A DNA stretch of 64,000 nucleotides, from NCBI RefSeq assembly GCF_047948215.1, contig NC_134464.1:6520001-6584000 (forward strand). The letters are read 5' to 3'. The notes under the pieces were generated by a model, which saw only the letters and a program-made list of their open reading frames with translations, was not told where the DNA came from and did no database searches. This document shows, one piece after another, positions 10,860 to 23,320 of the stretch (positions are counted from its first letter, which is position 1; every line of letters starts with the position of its first letter). The position numbers were made by a program, and so were the translations under genes. The DNA comes from Lycorma delicatula (Eukaryota > Arthropoda > Insecta > Hemiptera > Fulgoridae).

Positions 10860-13015
10860 TTCTATAGGAAATTCCGGGGAACAAATGGAAATAAAGATCA
10901 AGGAGGGGAAAGAAGCTGCAGGCACCCTTAAGCGAATCCTTACATTCACTATCATAGAAGGAAGTGTCACCACAAAGTCAAGGATGTCTGTCCTTAGAAT
11001 TCGTGATCTGGGGAACGGGATCCAACAAACCTAAATTTTACAAGGGCTGGCGGCGGGCTGTTGGAAGCGTCTTACCGGACGACATAAAGGTGACTGTCAG
11101 AACGGGGTACGGTGAGACGGGCGTGGCAATATGCTGGCTTCCGGCTGCTCTTGCTACAGCTGTCGCCCAGAGGCCGAGCGAAGATAGGACTGGTCTCCTG
11201 CAGAGTAGACGTAGTTGAACTTCCAAACGGTGCTACAGATGCTTTGAAACGGGACACGTTGCGATGAATTGCAAGATTGCAGGCAGGGCATGCTTCAACT
11301 GTGGGGGAGAGGGGCATCGGGCAGTAAACTGCAACGGACCTCCAAAATGCTTCACGTGCAACACTGAGGGACACCACTGGTGCTGCGACATGTCCCAAAG
11401 AACCCATAAAGACGTTTAACAAAAAGACCTGCGGGAGGACCGGAGAACCCTCGACCCGTTAATGCATGTGGTTTAGATTAATATGAATCACTCGGCCCTG
11501 GCACAGGACATGATGACCAGGTACTTTTCGGAGCTAGGAGCAGATGTCGTACCTATCTCCGAGCTACACTCCCCGCGCACCCGTCCTGAGTGAATCGTCT
11601 CGGAGAACGGCGTTGCAGCATTATGGGTCTGTACGCCTATACCGGTAAGTGATGTCCATTGTGGCACTAGATTCGCAAGGGCGAGGGTAGGCGGCGTCCA
11701 CGTCTACTCTTGTTATATATCGTCCAACATTAGGGCGAGAGATACAAAGAGATCATGTCCTCGATTTAACGGGAACTTGTCGGCCGGCGGTTTGTACTCC
11801 TAGCGGGGGACTTCATCCCTGGGCGACTACATGGGGATCGATTAGGACGGGCGTCCGAGGCAGAATTTTGAATGACGTATCAGCAATGCTTGATTTGATA
11901 TGCCTTAACGAAGGAGGCGAAATGGAGTTGCCTACTTTGTTCACTAATGACGAACTGGCTGTCGCTGCTAAGCGCATGCCTGCGGACAAGACGCCTGGGC
12001 AGGATCACCTACCAAACCTGGCGGTTAAGGTGACGGCCTGGGCGAACTCGGGGGCGCTACTTGAGGTATTCAATGCATTTATCAAAGAAGGAACGTTCCC
12101 GGAGAGCTGAGAGCGGCAAAGGCTTGTCCTTATTTATAAGCCGGGAAAGATCCGGTTCTCTTCACATCCTACAGGCCGCTGGCCATGATTAACGCTCTCA
12201 CCAAGCTCCTCGAGCGGATGCTGGTACAGAGACTGGACAGTCCTGTTGATGACAAGGGCGGACTCTGCAAACCAGTACGGGTTTCGAAAGGGCAGGTCCG
12301 CCCTTGATGCAGTTTCCGCAGTTTGCGAGTTAGCAAACAGCATAATCAGAGACCGAAGGGGACGGGCCACAGGAATACGGAGTACCGGATTACATAATCA
12401 AGATGACACAGCCCTACCTAATTGGGCGTAGACTGACTTGCGAGGTGGAGGGAAGAACCCTTGATCGCACACTGGACAGAGGAGTTCCACGGGAGTCGGT
12501 ACTCGGACCTACCCTATGGATTCTTGCTTATAATGATGTATTTCACCTTGCGTTGTCCATTGGAGTCACTCTAATGGGGTAAGCAGACGATGCAGTGGTA
12601 ATAGTTGACGCTGCCACTATGAGGAAGGCGGCCGTAAAGATTAACAATTCGTAGGGCATAATCAAAGATTGGATGAGAGGAGTTGGACTAGAAATTTCCC
12701 ACGATAATATCGAGATTGTAGCCATTGCTGATGTGATACATTCTCATGTGCAGCACTGCATTATAGCGTGTGAGTAGGCGTAACACCCCGTTCCAGAAGA
12801 AATGCCACACTAGCGGTACCAGAAAGGATGGATAGCCAGGGGTGGAGGTTAGTCGGTAGTGCGCAGGTATACAGACATAACCATAACAGCATGAGTGCGT
12901 ATGAGTACATACTCATAACATCTTGCGGCACTTGTTAACGAGTCCGACACTGCTTAGGCGTCCGTATATGGGATTCCTCCACCTCTATAATAAAAAAATA
13001 AAAAATAAAAAAAAG
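10860..13015 (+). mobile_element. R1-clade non-LTR element, gag to RT, with A-rich tail
   Basis: The gag starts near 10890 and contains MSVLRIRDLGNG (about 10983-11018) and a region ending in zinc knuckles at 11231-11370: CYRCFETGHVAMNC, CFNCGGEGHRAVNC and a third, CFTCNTEGHHWC. An endonuclease start follows (INMNHSALAQDM, about 11480). The RT first block is DKTPGQDHLPN (about 11987-12019), then YRPLAMINALTKLLERML, NQYGFRKGRSALDAV (about 12270-12315), a GVPRESVLGPTLW motif (about 12481-12520) and a YADD box whose Tyr codon is now a stop (about 12580-12590). Stops and frame changes throughout. It ends in an A-rich tract at 12989-13015, the usual tail of such elements. In life it would encode RNA-binding and endonuclease/RT proteins. 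Confidence 0.8.
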
Positions 13016-13500
13016 GTTCACGATATGAATATTAGTTTTTTGATTCAACACAGAGTTTTTTCGGGTTGTTCACCACAAATTTTCAGACTCCATTTTTATT
13101 TATCTTTTCGTGTGGTGAATATAGTACATTTGAGTGATGTGTCCATGTGTGAATAGTCCATTTGAGTATGTTTCAAACATACTCTACGCTAATTTACATT
13201 TATCAACACACCTTGGTAAAATGGATTATATTAATCCTGAATTTAAACTAGAAAATGGTTCTACTGTTAAAATACCGGTGTACAATTGGTGGAAAGACAT
13301 ATCCGACAGTGACACCTAGTATGTACATAATATTAAATTGTAGATTCAGGGGGTTCTTTTTTAGTTAAGAAAAATAAAACGAAATATTAAATAAATAATT
13401 AAATTGTTTAATTAAAAATTTTATATTATTACAAATGATTATTTTTTCACAACCAATACTTAAAACAAAAGTTTATTTTAATTCTATATTATTTTAAATA
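13016..13500 (+). other. Unassigned stretch with a short open frame
   Basis: A 61-codon plus-strand frame, 13134-13319, reads through a segment with IPVYNWWKDISDSDT at its end. Its amino-acid use looks more protein-like than the surrounding AT-rich frames, but I recognise no family. No splice context or conserved motif supports it as an exon. It could be a fragment of another transposable element. Confidence 0.25.
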
Positions 13501-15204
13501 TATCCCTCTATGAATCATGAGATGTTGCCGATGGTGAAGGGGCTTGAGTGCTCAGTGATACAGAGTAACTGGGCCGAAGGTGCAACTATATCAGAGAGGT
13601 ATCTGTTGAGAGCCAGACTGAATGATTCCTGATTCCCTCGGCCTCCCTGCCTCTTCGCAACTTTACATGACCGCCCGAACTTTCACCACCAAATCGATTA
13701 GGAGAGTCTCTCCCAATACGGTGGTAACCTCGTAGGAGGTTGTTTTAAAAACACCAGTGCATAGTATTAATGCTCTGCGCTTAGCACTCCTTAAATTCTG
13801 AACAAATGCTCTATTTTTATTCAACCTATGCGCCCAAACAGACGCAGCATAAGAGGCCATACTTTCGAAGACACCTCCGTGCTCCATGTACAAATGACGG
13901 CCCGACAGCCCGTAATCCTTTTGATCATTCCTTCTAAGGATGTGCATCACAGAGACGGCGTCCGCCGCTACTTGCCTAACGTGGTTGCTAAACAGTAACT
14001 TCTCATCAAACAAAACACCTAGGTACTTATGAACTGTAACTCGGCTGACACACAGCCCTTATACTAATAATAATAATTTGTTTGCACTCTTGAGAAGCAT
14101 AAACTTTGTCTTCGCACAGCAATCTTTAAATTTTGCATGTCTATCCAGCCCTCCCCGGTCGACAAAGCCGTCTGCGCCCGGCCTTCTAGCTGCGGTCGTG
14201 AATTACCGCGAACTAACAGGAGACAATCATCGGCGAAAGCCTGGGCCGTGACCCCTTTTGGATATTCAGTCTCAGAAATCCGTCAAATACCGTTCCACAG
14301 CAGGGGACCGAGAACGGAACCCCGTGGGCTTCCCCTGGTGACGGACATTTCCACAGCCAGGTGATCATCTCTAAACAGAGCCGTACGGTTAGACAAAAGT
14401 CACGCACTACGGCCTACAGGGCTACGGAAACATTGCGGCGTTCCAACTCGTAGAGGACAGAACTCCAACATAAGGAAGGAAATGCTGCCTCTATGTCAAT
14501 AAAAATTGCCAAAACATATTTACAGTCGGCGCCTTCCACCTTGGCAAGAGCATTTAAGATGCAATCCTCGGTGCCAACCCCTTTAATGAAGCCATACTGG
14601 CCTCGATTTAGAAGTGAGTTCATATCGATGCTTTCCCCGAGCCGTTCCACAACCAGCCTTTCAAGCAACTTTCCAGTTACCGGCTAGAGGCTGATGGGTC
14701 GATAATGCTGACCTCAGATTTTTGCTTGATGTTAAGAGCACCTTCACCAAAGCCATTTTTCAACGAGTCGGAAAGCAACCCCAGCTATGGCACCCCGAAA
14801 ACAGCATGCCAAGCCGCTCTCTTATGACAGGCAGCAGATGATAGAATATATCTGGGTCAAGCGTCAATCCCCGGTGCCTTTCTCAGTGCCATTCGGTCTA
14901 TATCTACGGAATCCACAGCTCGTACGCCAGGGAATGGTGTCTTACGATGACGGTGATGGCGCCGACGCCAACGACGACGACGGTGACGGGACGCCGATTT
15001 CTGCTTCACTCTCCGGAGCATCTGGAAACAGAGTATTCAGGAACGTCTGGTAAGTCGCCACAGATGTTAACGTGTGGTCCGGACCACCAAACCGCATCGA
15101 ACACTAGACAGCACCTGCAGTGGGTTTGGTCGGTAACATGACTGAGCGAGCTGCCAGGAATTGCATTGCAACTCGCGCTTAGAGTCTCTCCAAACTTAAT
15201 TGGA

Positions 15205-15228
15205 AAGACCCTAAGCGCTTAGGGTCTT
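15205..15228. repeat. Perfect 24-bp palindrome
   Basis: Arms AAGACCCTAAGC / GCTTAGGGTCTT with no loop. A related broken copy (CTAAGACCTAAGACCCTAA) follows at about 15234-15252. It lies in the region between the endonuclease linker and the RT of the minus-strand R1-clade relic, where the coding match is lost. Confidence 0.9.
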
Positions 15229-15867
15229 AGTTCTAAGACCTAAGACCCTAAATTGGGAAGTGGCTAATTTCTTTAGTAGTTTATTTCTTTAGTATTTGGC
15301 TTCCTTGATAGCCTGAACGTACTCATTATGGGCACGCCAGTAGATCAGCAGACCCTCAATGCGCACGTAGTCAACGATAATTCCTGTTAGGGGGCGGCAC
15401 TGCTATCTTCTACGTGCGGTTCTAAATTTTGCGCGCAGCACGCTGAGGTCAGAGGACCACCACTTTTTTCCGAGTTTCCTTCTTCGTCTAACAGATGGCT
15501 TCCCGGAAGCTGAGGTTTCGACGGCTCCAGGCACTCGCAATCGGCGGATTGGCTACTACCCAAGGGTCCGTCCATTGGCCTTGGCCGCCGTAGGACCCTA
15601 TCGCAGACAGTCTTGATGGGCCGGTTAGTTCAGCCATCAATTCCGCCTCCTCCCTGTGCTCCATGCGCCATTCCAATCCCTGTAAAGCAATCGCACACTC
15701 ACGCTGCAGCCTGCCCTTATCCAGGCCCCTTAGGTTATGGCGACCCGAATCTGGAGCTCTTAGACCACCTCCGTAAGCGATCTCATAGGTTTTATGCCTA
15801 TGATCACTCACACTGGCCTCGAGCCAGACAGTCTAACTACTTGTATTCTAAGTTGATCGCCTGTCAA

Positions 15868-15945
15868 CTAGGTGCGTCGATGTAACTTCTGTCACCTAGG
15901 TGCGTCGATGTAACTTCTGTCACCTAGGTGCGTCGATGTAACTTT
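15868..15945. repeat. 28-bp tandem repeat, about 2.8 copies
   Basis: The unit starts CTAGGTGCGTCGATGTAACT and is repeated without spacers. On the minus strand it reads RSYIDAP, which resembles the GSSYIDVTFVS-type block of R1-clade endonucleases, so the array looks like an internal expansion of that coding segment. Direct adjacency without spacers excludes a CRISPR array. Confidence 0.85.
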
Positions 15946-16130
15946 ACCCCCACTTCGGAAGAGAAAATCAGCGGTTGTTCTACCTCGTTAAGCAAGTAGA
16001 AGTTCCTGGCTTCTACGAACTGTCCGAGACCAGCGTCTCTGGGGTCATCTCGTTGGATTGAGAATATGGCACTCCGTCTTGCCAACGCCGCCTGAAATTC
16101 GCTGGCCATGCTTTATCAAAGTTTATTCGT

Positions 16131-16889
16131 CGTCTGGATAACAAATGCAACAGAAATCTCGCCACAAAACTACATGAATTTACATTTACGTGGCTAGCTA
16201 GAAAAGAGGTAGCTAGTCGAAACACAAACCAAAGATAGAGCCCTAACCTTATTCTAGGATGAGAGACGCCGTTGCCCAGCGGAGACCACGTGGAGGTACC
16301 TCTCAGCATAACCAGAAGCTTGGAAAAACGTCTTCAGGGGATCCTGACTAGCCGAGCTAGTTCGAGAACGTGCGTGTATAGCTCGGGGTCCCAGATAGGA
16401 AGGAAACAAAGTAGGTAGATAGATAGGATAGTGTTTATGTCACCAAGCTGTATAAGTGTATTTAGATGTATATTCGCAGGGATTTTTCTTTTGTCGTGGT
16501 TTGGCTTGGGGAAGAGTGTTAGTTAGCCACACGATATTTCTTCGGGCTAGCGGACTAGTCCGTTAGGTGTTGTATAGTTGTGCCGGGTTAAATGTTTCAT
16601 GTGCCGCGTGGATATGTATACCACCTCAGTGACCAAGGCCAGAATCCTCCTGTAACGTAGCAACCCTACCTGTTGATTACTCCGAGCAGTCCTCTGTTCT
16701 GTGTGTCTTAGCGGTTGTGCTAAAACTAAGTCTGTATCTAAACTTAACCTAAAATAAAACTAAGAAAGGCAGGCCAGGGTTAATCCCTTTCAACTACGCA
16801 GAATACCCAATTCGCGGACGAACTCAGTGAAAATCCTACACGTTGCCTTAGTGCCCACCATTTCGCTGGCCTGCGCAAAATTTATATTT
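16131..16889. other. Probable non-LTR untranslated debris
   Basis: No coding similarity seen. The stretch lies downstream (in element sense) of the minus-strand R1-clade C-terminus at 17087-16890 and upstream of another copy, so it may be 3' UTR or linker sequence. It contains GATAGATAGG-type simple sequence near 16415. Confidence 0.35.
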
Positions 16890-19800
16890 CTATTTTTGGA
16901 AGTTGTCTCGCGCTAATTCACGAATTATATCGTACTTCACGCAGTCGAACAGCACATGAAAGTTGGTCTCATCGACTCCACATTCGTCGCAGAGCGGATT
17001 CTGCTTCAGTCGTAGATCATACAACTTCTTGTTAAAATTGCCATGGCTCGTTAGGAATTGGGAAGTTAGTGATCCCAATCCTGCCATTTCAGCTTCATTC
17101 GATATTTTAAATTTGGAAAGAACTCTTATGTGACCCGGTCCGTGGTCTCATTATCCCACCGTCTTTGCCAATTCCTAAGCGTAGACTCTCTGAGCTCTTT
17201 TTGATCTACGTTCTTACGCTCACCATTTTTAACCCGCCTATACAGTTCCGAACACTCAGTTATTTATAGATGTTTAAGCATCACCCCCTAAAGCACAGGC
17301 AATGCCGCAGTAGATGTCGTTTTATACGACACATACTGTGATGAGCGCAAGGCGCTTGGTGCGCAGCAGTTTTTCACGCACCGTTCATTTCGCGACAATT
17401 GCGCCCCAACTATTAGACGTGTATGATCTACACGTGCGTTGTTTAAGGCCATTTTGACCAAATGGCCTTAAACAACGCACGGCAAATTACCTTTCATACT
17501 CGGACACCCAGGCCCCACTGTCTACTATAAACGCTCTTTAGATTAATGAGCGAACACTACGCGTTGTCGCAAAGATAGCCAACATTATGGAAGAAGTTAC
17601 ATTCTTCACCGATCCAAACGCCTAATATTTAATTTTTTTTTCGCGTACGGAATAGGTACTCCATCTATTTTAACGTTCCTGCGTACCGAAAGGGATTTCG
17701 TGTTCCTAAGGCTAATAATTGTACTTTTGTCAGGCGAAAACTCTAGTTTTGCTTCTCTGCCCCAATTCGAGATCAAGTCTAGGGCTAAACAAGCCGTGGC
17801 TTCAATTTCGGTCCTATTTTCGCCTAACACGACTACCATAATGTCATCTGCATATGCGATGCAGGAACTCCCGTCACCTAGATCCGAGGTGAGTAGCCTA
17901 TTGATAATCACATTCCAGAATACCGGCCCGAGGACAGATCCCTGTGGACAGCCCTTCGACGGCTCCTGCATAAGTGTTTGACCGTCTATAGTTAACTGAA
18001 CTCGCCTATTTTCAAAGTAGCTTACGATCAAGCTATATACACCCAAAAGCACCTTAGGTCTAGCAGACCATTTAGGATATATGGCCACCAAGCATTGTCA
18101 AACGCCCCTTTAATGTCTAGGCTGTTTCTAGCACCATTTTCCACCTGCTTTGCTCTACTTTGTTGACGACAAAGTCAATAGCATCGCTCGTACCTACGCC
18201 GCGTTTAAAACTAAATTGCATGTCACTTATCCCCTCACGAGCCCGGAAGAGCTCATCGAGGCGATACGAAATCAATTTCTCAATCAATTTACCGAGAATG
18301 GGAAGCAACGTTATAGGCCTATAAGACTTCACGATTGTCCTGATCAAGTCAAGAGACTTTAGGATCAGTCGGAGGTCACCGATTTTCATCCGGAAAGACA
18401 CCTCCGCCCCAGACACACACTGAAGAACCTGACCAGGGGGTCGCTCAATCTACCCCACACCCGCTTAACAATTTCGCCCGTAATTTCTCAATGCCTGGCG
18501 CCCTCTTATTCGGCAAGGAAAAAACTGCAGTCTTAACCTGTTCCTCGCTCCAATCTCCAACAGGGTACGAACATCTCTCAAGATCCCGAGTTCCGGCCCG
18601 TATCGCGATGTGTCGTGCGACCTGCATTGTTTGTCCGCGACTCGGTGCCCGGCGTCGAAGCCTTTCATTCAGACACAGGGAGCGCACTTCGCAGGCGCGG
18701 TCTTATTAGGGTAGTTAGCTGTCCTGTACCCAACAAGGATGAAATGACCACACATCTCCGACTTTGCTGTACAGCGGAGAGAGGTGAGACCAAAGCCCTG
18801 ACATTTGAAGCACCGGAATACTTCTGTATGGTCGTCAACCCTGCAAGAGGTACACCTGAGAAATAGCCGACTACCCACCACCAAAACGTGCCGGATCTTT
18901 GGCAAGGTTTCAATTATACAGTGGTTCTTTTAGGCCTCTTCGTCACAACTGCCGGACTACCCTGCTCCGATTGAGGAAGTCCTCGACAGCATATCCAACA
19001 CAGGATTTTTGGCTGTGTATGGCCCTGAGGAATTCGGGCTCCTCTACCCTCGTTGCCCTCGGCAAATCGTAGACCAATATTTGCGACCTCTACTCAGCCA
19101 GCAACTGAGCCTTCAGTCCGTTCTTCTTTAAAAACGTCTGTTTCCAGCAGCAGCCGCTTCGCCTGCTGCTCATTTAAAACCTCCAGCACGACGCCATTGT
19201 CCCTTGTTTTCGTGACCCGGGGACTTTTCTCTCCTTGGGTCCAGGACCTTTTCCTGGGTTAGCTCCGTCATTGCTGACGAAGCCCCGGAACAGGTGTGAT
19301 CGGGATCACCTTGACAGTGGCCATCTTAATTTTTACAGCCAGAGCCTGGAGTGGCAGCGGTGGACTAGGCCGCTTAGGCCCAAGGGCGGCTGTTACCGCA
19401 GCAAAGGAGATAGGCTTCGTAACCTTCTCCCCTCATGTTTAATATTTTTGTGAAGTTCGCCAAGAGCTTCACCTGTCACCGGCTTGAAACCCCCTTAATC
19501 CCTCCACCACCTGGTCAACCTTGCCCGAGAGCCTTGACGCAACTGTATCAAGGGCCCGGTTTGTGCCCTTGAGGCTTTCACACTTTAAAGCCACCTGAGC
19601 AACCATCAACTACAGTCAGACAGGTAAGAGTCGACTAACTGTCCAGCCTCTACCGAAATCCGAGACTCCTTTTTTGAGGAGAATTTAGTCCATGCAGAAT
19701 GCATCAATTCGATCCTCCCCGAACCATCATCCCCAGAACCAGACCTCGCTATAGAAGGCTTCGCCCCAGAGACCTCCGGCCTAGGGCCGACCACCACATC

Positions 19801-19900
19801 ACTGTCCTTCACCACCCTTGACTTTGTGAGAAGATGCCTTTTGGACTGGTTGCGCCCTCCACAGCCTCGCTCTCCCTGCACGGTTCCGACTACTGTTTTC
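16890..19900 (-). mobile_element. R1-clade non-LTR element with the endonuclease deleted
   Basis: Minus-strand order: gag N-terminus rich in Ser/Gly (19881-19606); central gag with NGVVLEVLNEQQAKRLLLE (about 19210-19150) and YDLPRATRVEEPEFLRAI (about 19075-19020); decayed zinc knuckles (CFKCQGFGLTSLRC at about 18815-18775, then C..C near 18675). The sequence then passes at once into the pre-RT linker and RT: WSEEQVKTAVFSLPNKRAPG (about 18565-18500), YRPITLLPILGKLIEKLI (about 18325-18270), GCPQGSVLGPVFW (17960-17920) and YADDIMVV (17860-17830). The C-terminal Cys/His finger CDECGVDETNFHVLFDC is at about 16995-16945. The endonuclease that should lie between the knuckles and the linker is missing, with the join near 18660-18690. 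A 22-bp-arm hairpin at 17433-17481 interrupts the thumb/C-terminal region. Confidence 0.8.
17433..17481. repeat. Perfect hairpin, 22-bp arms, 5-nt loop
   Basis: The left arm 17433-17454 begins CGTGCGTTGTTTAAGGCC, the loop is 17455-17459, and the right arm 17460-17481 is the exact reverse complement. The right arm in minus-strand sense encodes MALNNAR, the expected R1-clade coding sequence at that point, so the left arm is most simply an inverted copy of it. About 100 bp of sequence without similarity follows in element sense before KTTSTAALPVL resumes the match. Confidence 0.9.
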
Positions 19901-22900
19901 CTCGCAGAGCTTTCAGCAGGATTTTTAGTGCAATCTGCTGTAATCCGCTTTTCAACTATATATCACAAGCGGTACTTATTTTCATTCATTCCAGAGTTAT
20001 AGCCAAATAAAATTTTAATTAATGAAATATTTGAATCTTGCAAGGGCACATTGGTTCAAATCAGACTTTCTCTCCTTTTTTTTTTTTTACTTTTTTTTTA
20101 AATTTAAATTATTGATTTATTGATAATTATTAACTTCTGACTGTAAAAAAAAATTTACGATAAATAATAATTCAATAACAATAAAAAAATATTATGAAAA
20201 AATATCAGAAGTTATTAATGAAATAAAAAAAAGTTTTATGTACTCATCATTTTTAAAAAAAATGTGTGTATGTAATTTAATAGGTGTACAAGGAAGTCAA
20301 GTGATGTCCACATCAGATTTTTTTAAAATTTAATTCTAAGGATAAGTTTACTAAACTGTTAATAATTGAATTAAAAAAAGAATAGTACTTGTATATTACA
20401 GAACATTTTTACTTTAGTAATAATAATTATTATTATTATCATTACCAGTATTATTATGTTTTTTATATAGTTGTAAAATGTATAGTTTAATGTGTATATA
20501 TGTTGTGTATTTACATTGTGATAAATTGTTATCAATGAAATTATTGTAATAAATCTGCAGCAGGAAAAGCTTATTAAAATAATATTTGATAAAAAATAAT
20601 TGCTTAAATCGTGAATATTTCAATAAGCAGTAGTCAAAAAAAAAATTATTTTTGCATTTTATATGTTTTTTATTTTTTATTTAAAATTTTGTTAATCTTT
20701 TACTTTAAAAAAATGTTACCATATAATAATATGTAATGAATAACCAGGTATTTTCTAGTTGTCTTCAAATTTAAATCTGGAACTAACTTTTAATTAAAAA
20801 TTATTCTTATATTTCTTATTTTTATTTACAGATATTCTTGTTTTGTACTGGCAAAGTTTAGAATTGCACAAGTTTAAATATATTAATATACATTCAGTTA
20901 TAATATTGTAAACACAGCATTTTTAGCATAAATAAAAGTCATGCATTTTTATTATGTAATAATAAAAACTATATAAAATGTACATAATATTTATTTAAAA
21001 GATGGTACAACATAGCAGACAACTACAACAGTTGTACAGCTGTAGTGCTACATCAGTGCTCCTTGTGGTGACAGGAGGTACTATTGACGCAGTTATTATT
21101 TAAAAAAAAAGTAAAATGTTGTAATTCATAATTCAAGTTCATAATATGGAGCATGTATGGAGTAGTAATCTGACCAAGTTTGTCTAAAATGGGTCCAGTA
21201 GTTCTGGAGATATAAGGTGATTTAGAGGGCGACACCAAACCACACACATGCACCCCCTCCCACACACGTGTACATGAAACATCCGACAACTGGAAAATTT
21301 TCATCTGGTTTTTTGGGTTCCTAAGATGTCAGAGTGTCAAGATCCGCTGAAAGCTGCATATGCCCAAATTGGACCGATTACAATATTTTCCCTTCTAGAC
21401 CTATACTCTGCTATAGTGCTAGACGGGAAAGTAAAAAAAATTAAAAACCTCTTCTTGTATAGCGGTTTCTTGTCTTCTTCCACGAGCCAAATATATTTTT
21501 GCATATGACATGCTAGAATTAGTGTGACATACAGATGTTATTCAGCCATACAAGATATGTGCTATAATTATGTTACTATAGGAACCGGCTATATGATGAA
21601 CATTGTTACTCTCAGAAAAAGTAGCTTTGGATAGCGTTCCTTGTATGTCAGATGCTTTACATACATTACATATGTTTGTTGCTTTACTTACGTTCCTTGT
21701 ATGTCAGGTGTACATCACAACTTTAAGAAAGATTGAGGCAGATAGTGAGACAGATGGTGTTAACAAACATAAGTATACATATATTGTAAATTATAAGTAA
21801 TTTAAGATACTTTTTTTTAAAGTTATAATTATTCATATTATTATATTTGTAACAGTCTCAACAGCGATTTCATTTATTTATTCAGATAATTTTCCACAGT
21901 ATTTACATTTTATTCACGCTATTTTATATCTACTGTGATCCATCTGAAACTATTTGATGAGTCTGACACACATTAGTAACACATTTAGTAACACATTACT
22001 TCCAATTATTCATGAATTATCTATTTCATCTTTCTCATTAAAGTATGTATGTAAGAACATGTCGGATATATGTAACAGATAAATAAATAGACTTGTGACA
22101 AGCACAGTTTGAATCATAATACTGCAAAACATTTTTAAGTGGAGATTTCAGACAAAATTCTTTTGGCCAGTTTTTCCACTTATATGATTTAGATTTTTAT
22201 ATCGTGTATATTTAATCAGTAAGTTTATTGGTATGCAAAGAAAAAAACTTACTAAAATTATTTTTTGCTGAATAAAGTTTAGTAAGAAGTTAAATTTTTT
22301 TTTCGGTTTACAAAATAGATAAGGTATTAAACTTTTTTATCACTGTGTCATTTTATAATGGTTTGTAGCCCAACAGTTTTTCTTTCTTGTATACGTAGAG
22401 GAGAGAGTTCTGACTGCAGGCAGAAGATTTTACCATCAGAAGAAGGAAAATAATTCATGATTCTTGGAGATTATGTAATTTGTATAACACAAAGAACTAG
22501 TACTATGAAACTAAAAAATAAAATTAGGGTAACTTTGTTGTATAATAGAAAAAAACTATTGACAGAAAACTGAAAATATTAACAAGCATTATATTATTGT
22601 GCAATAAGTCCAATGCAGTAATCCAATTATATGGGCATGTGAGATTTGGAAGCATCAATTTTAAAAACAGAAAATTAAAGAAGCTAATTTAAAATAAACA
22701 GAAACTAGTTAAGTCTTGAATCATATTAAAACTGCATAATTTAGATGAAAATTTGTTTAAAATGCTTGTTTTTGTTTTATTAATTTTTTGATAGATTGTG
22801 TAGTGTCTGGAAACAAATGAAAAAGGAAGCTTGGCAGACTATGTTTAGAATAATTTTATGTTTTTAATAGAAGGATCCAAGGAAGACAGTAAACTGTTAT

Positions 22901-22980
22901 TTTGATATTTTTTCAAGTGTGGATAATTTCTCTCTCTGCGCGCGCGCGTGTGTGGGTGTGTGCACACTCGTGCACATGTT
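19901..22980. other. AT-rich, no gene recognised
   Basis: Long AT-rich stretch. At about 21170-21220 the plus strand reads CCAAGTTTGTC, then GGGTCCAGTAGTTCTGGAGA, a phrase common in tails of arthropod transposable elements; no ends were found. A (CA)n-rich patch lies near 21240-21270. I searched for the missing upstream IKK exons (glycine-rich loop, VAIK lysine) and did not see them. Confidence 0.4.
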
Positions 22981-22984
22981 TCTT

Positions 22985-23320
22985 TCTCGGTAAGCAACTT
23001 GGGCTCAGGATTAGCTTATATTCAGTAACCTTATAGGAAGAGTTCTGGAGAGGTTACATTTAGCAGAGCTTCTCAAATCGCATAAATACCAAGAACATAG
23101 TTACTGTGGGGTTTTCAATTTGCAGCACTGATTTGGTGAACATGTGATAAAACTCATATAATTCCAACAGTAAGGGAAAGGAGTGGATTATATTAAAAAA
23201 GATACATTCTACTTATAGACAGACCATGAAATGAGATAAGAAACTTTTCAGTGGAATGTTTCAAGGATCCTCCTGTTCATAGGCGCCTTCCTATGCCCTT
23301 TTTGCTGTAAGATTTAATGT
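22985..23320 (+). mobile_element. Short non-LTR RT relic
   Basis: Broken plus-strand frames read a decayed RT motif at about 23000-23075 (LRISLYSV, then IGRVLERLHLAELLKSHK, matching the YRPISLLS..GKVLERL pattern) and a decayed GVPQGSVLSP-like string (MFQGSSCS..PSYALFA) near 23255-23305. Spacing and order fit a Jockey/CR1-type RT with the part between largely lost. The fragment is too decayed for clade assignment. Confidence 0.45.

Larger units (their letters stand above)
13500..16130 (-). mobile_element. R1-clade non-LTR element, endonuclease to RT C-terminus
   Basis: Reads on the minus strand. Endonuclease: FVEARNFYLLNEVEQPLIF near 16060-15990 and SDH at about 15805. Linker: KKWWSSDLSVLRAKFRTARR (about 15465-15405). 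The RT includes QYGFIKGVGTEDCILNAL and IFIDIEAAFPSLCW (14590-14440), GSPRGSVLGPLLW (about 14345-14300) and AFADDCLLLV (about 14250-14220). A C-terminal region with SYAASVWAHRLNKN lies within 14013-13663. The endonuclease is interrupted by a 28-bp tandem array, a 24-bp perfect palindrome sits between linker and RT, and many stops and frameshifts are present. It is cut off near 13500. No gag is seen next to it. Confidence 0.8.

Noticed and set aside
15200..15255. Telomeric TTAGG repeats as an R1-clade (TRAS/SART) target
   Set aside because: The TTAGGGTCTTAG-like words come from one palindrome and a worn copy; there is no regular 5-bp array.
15488..15811. 107-codon minus-strand frame as a new gene
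   Set aside because: It overlaps the SDH end of the endonuclease and the linker of an R1-clade relic and is explained by that element.
15868..15945. CRISPR-like repeat array
   Set aside because: Units are directly adjacent with no spacers and lie in eukaryotic, intron-bearing DNA; it is a tandem expansion.
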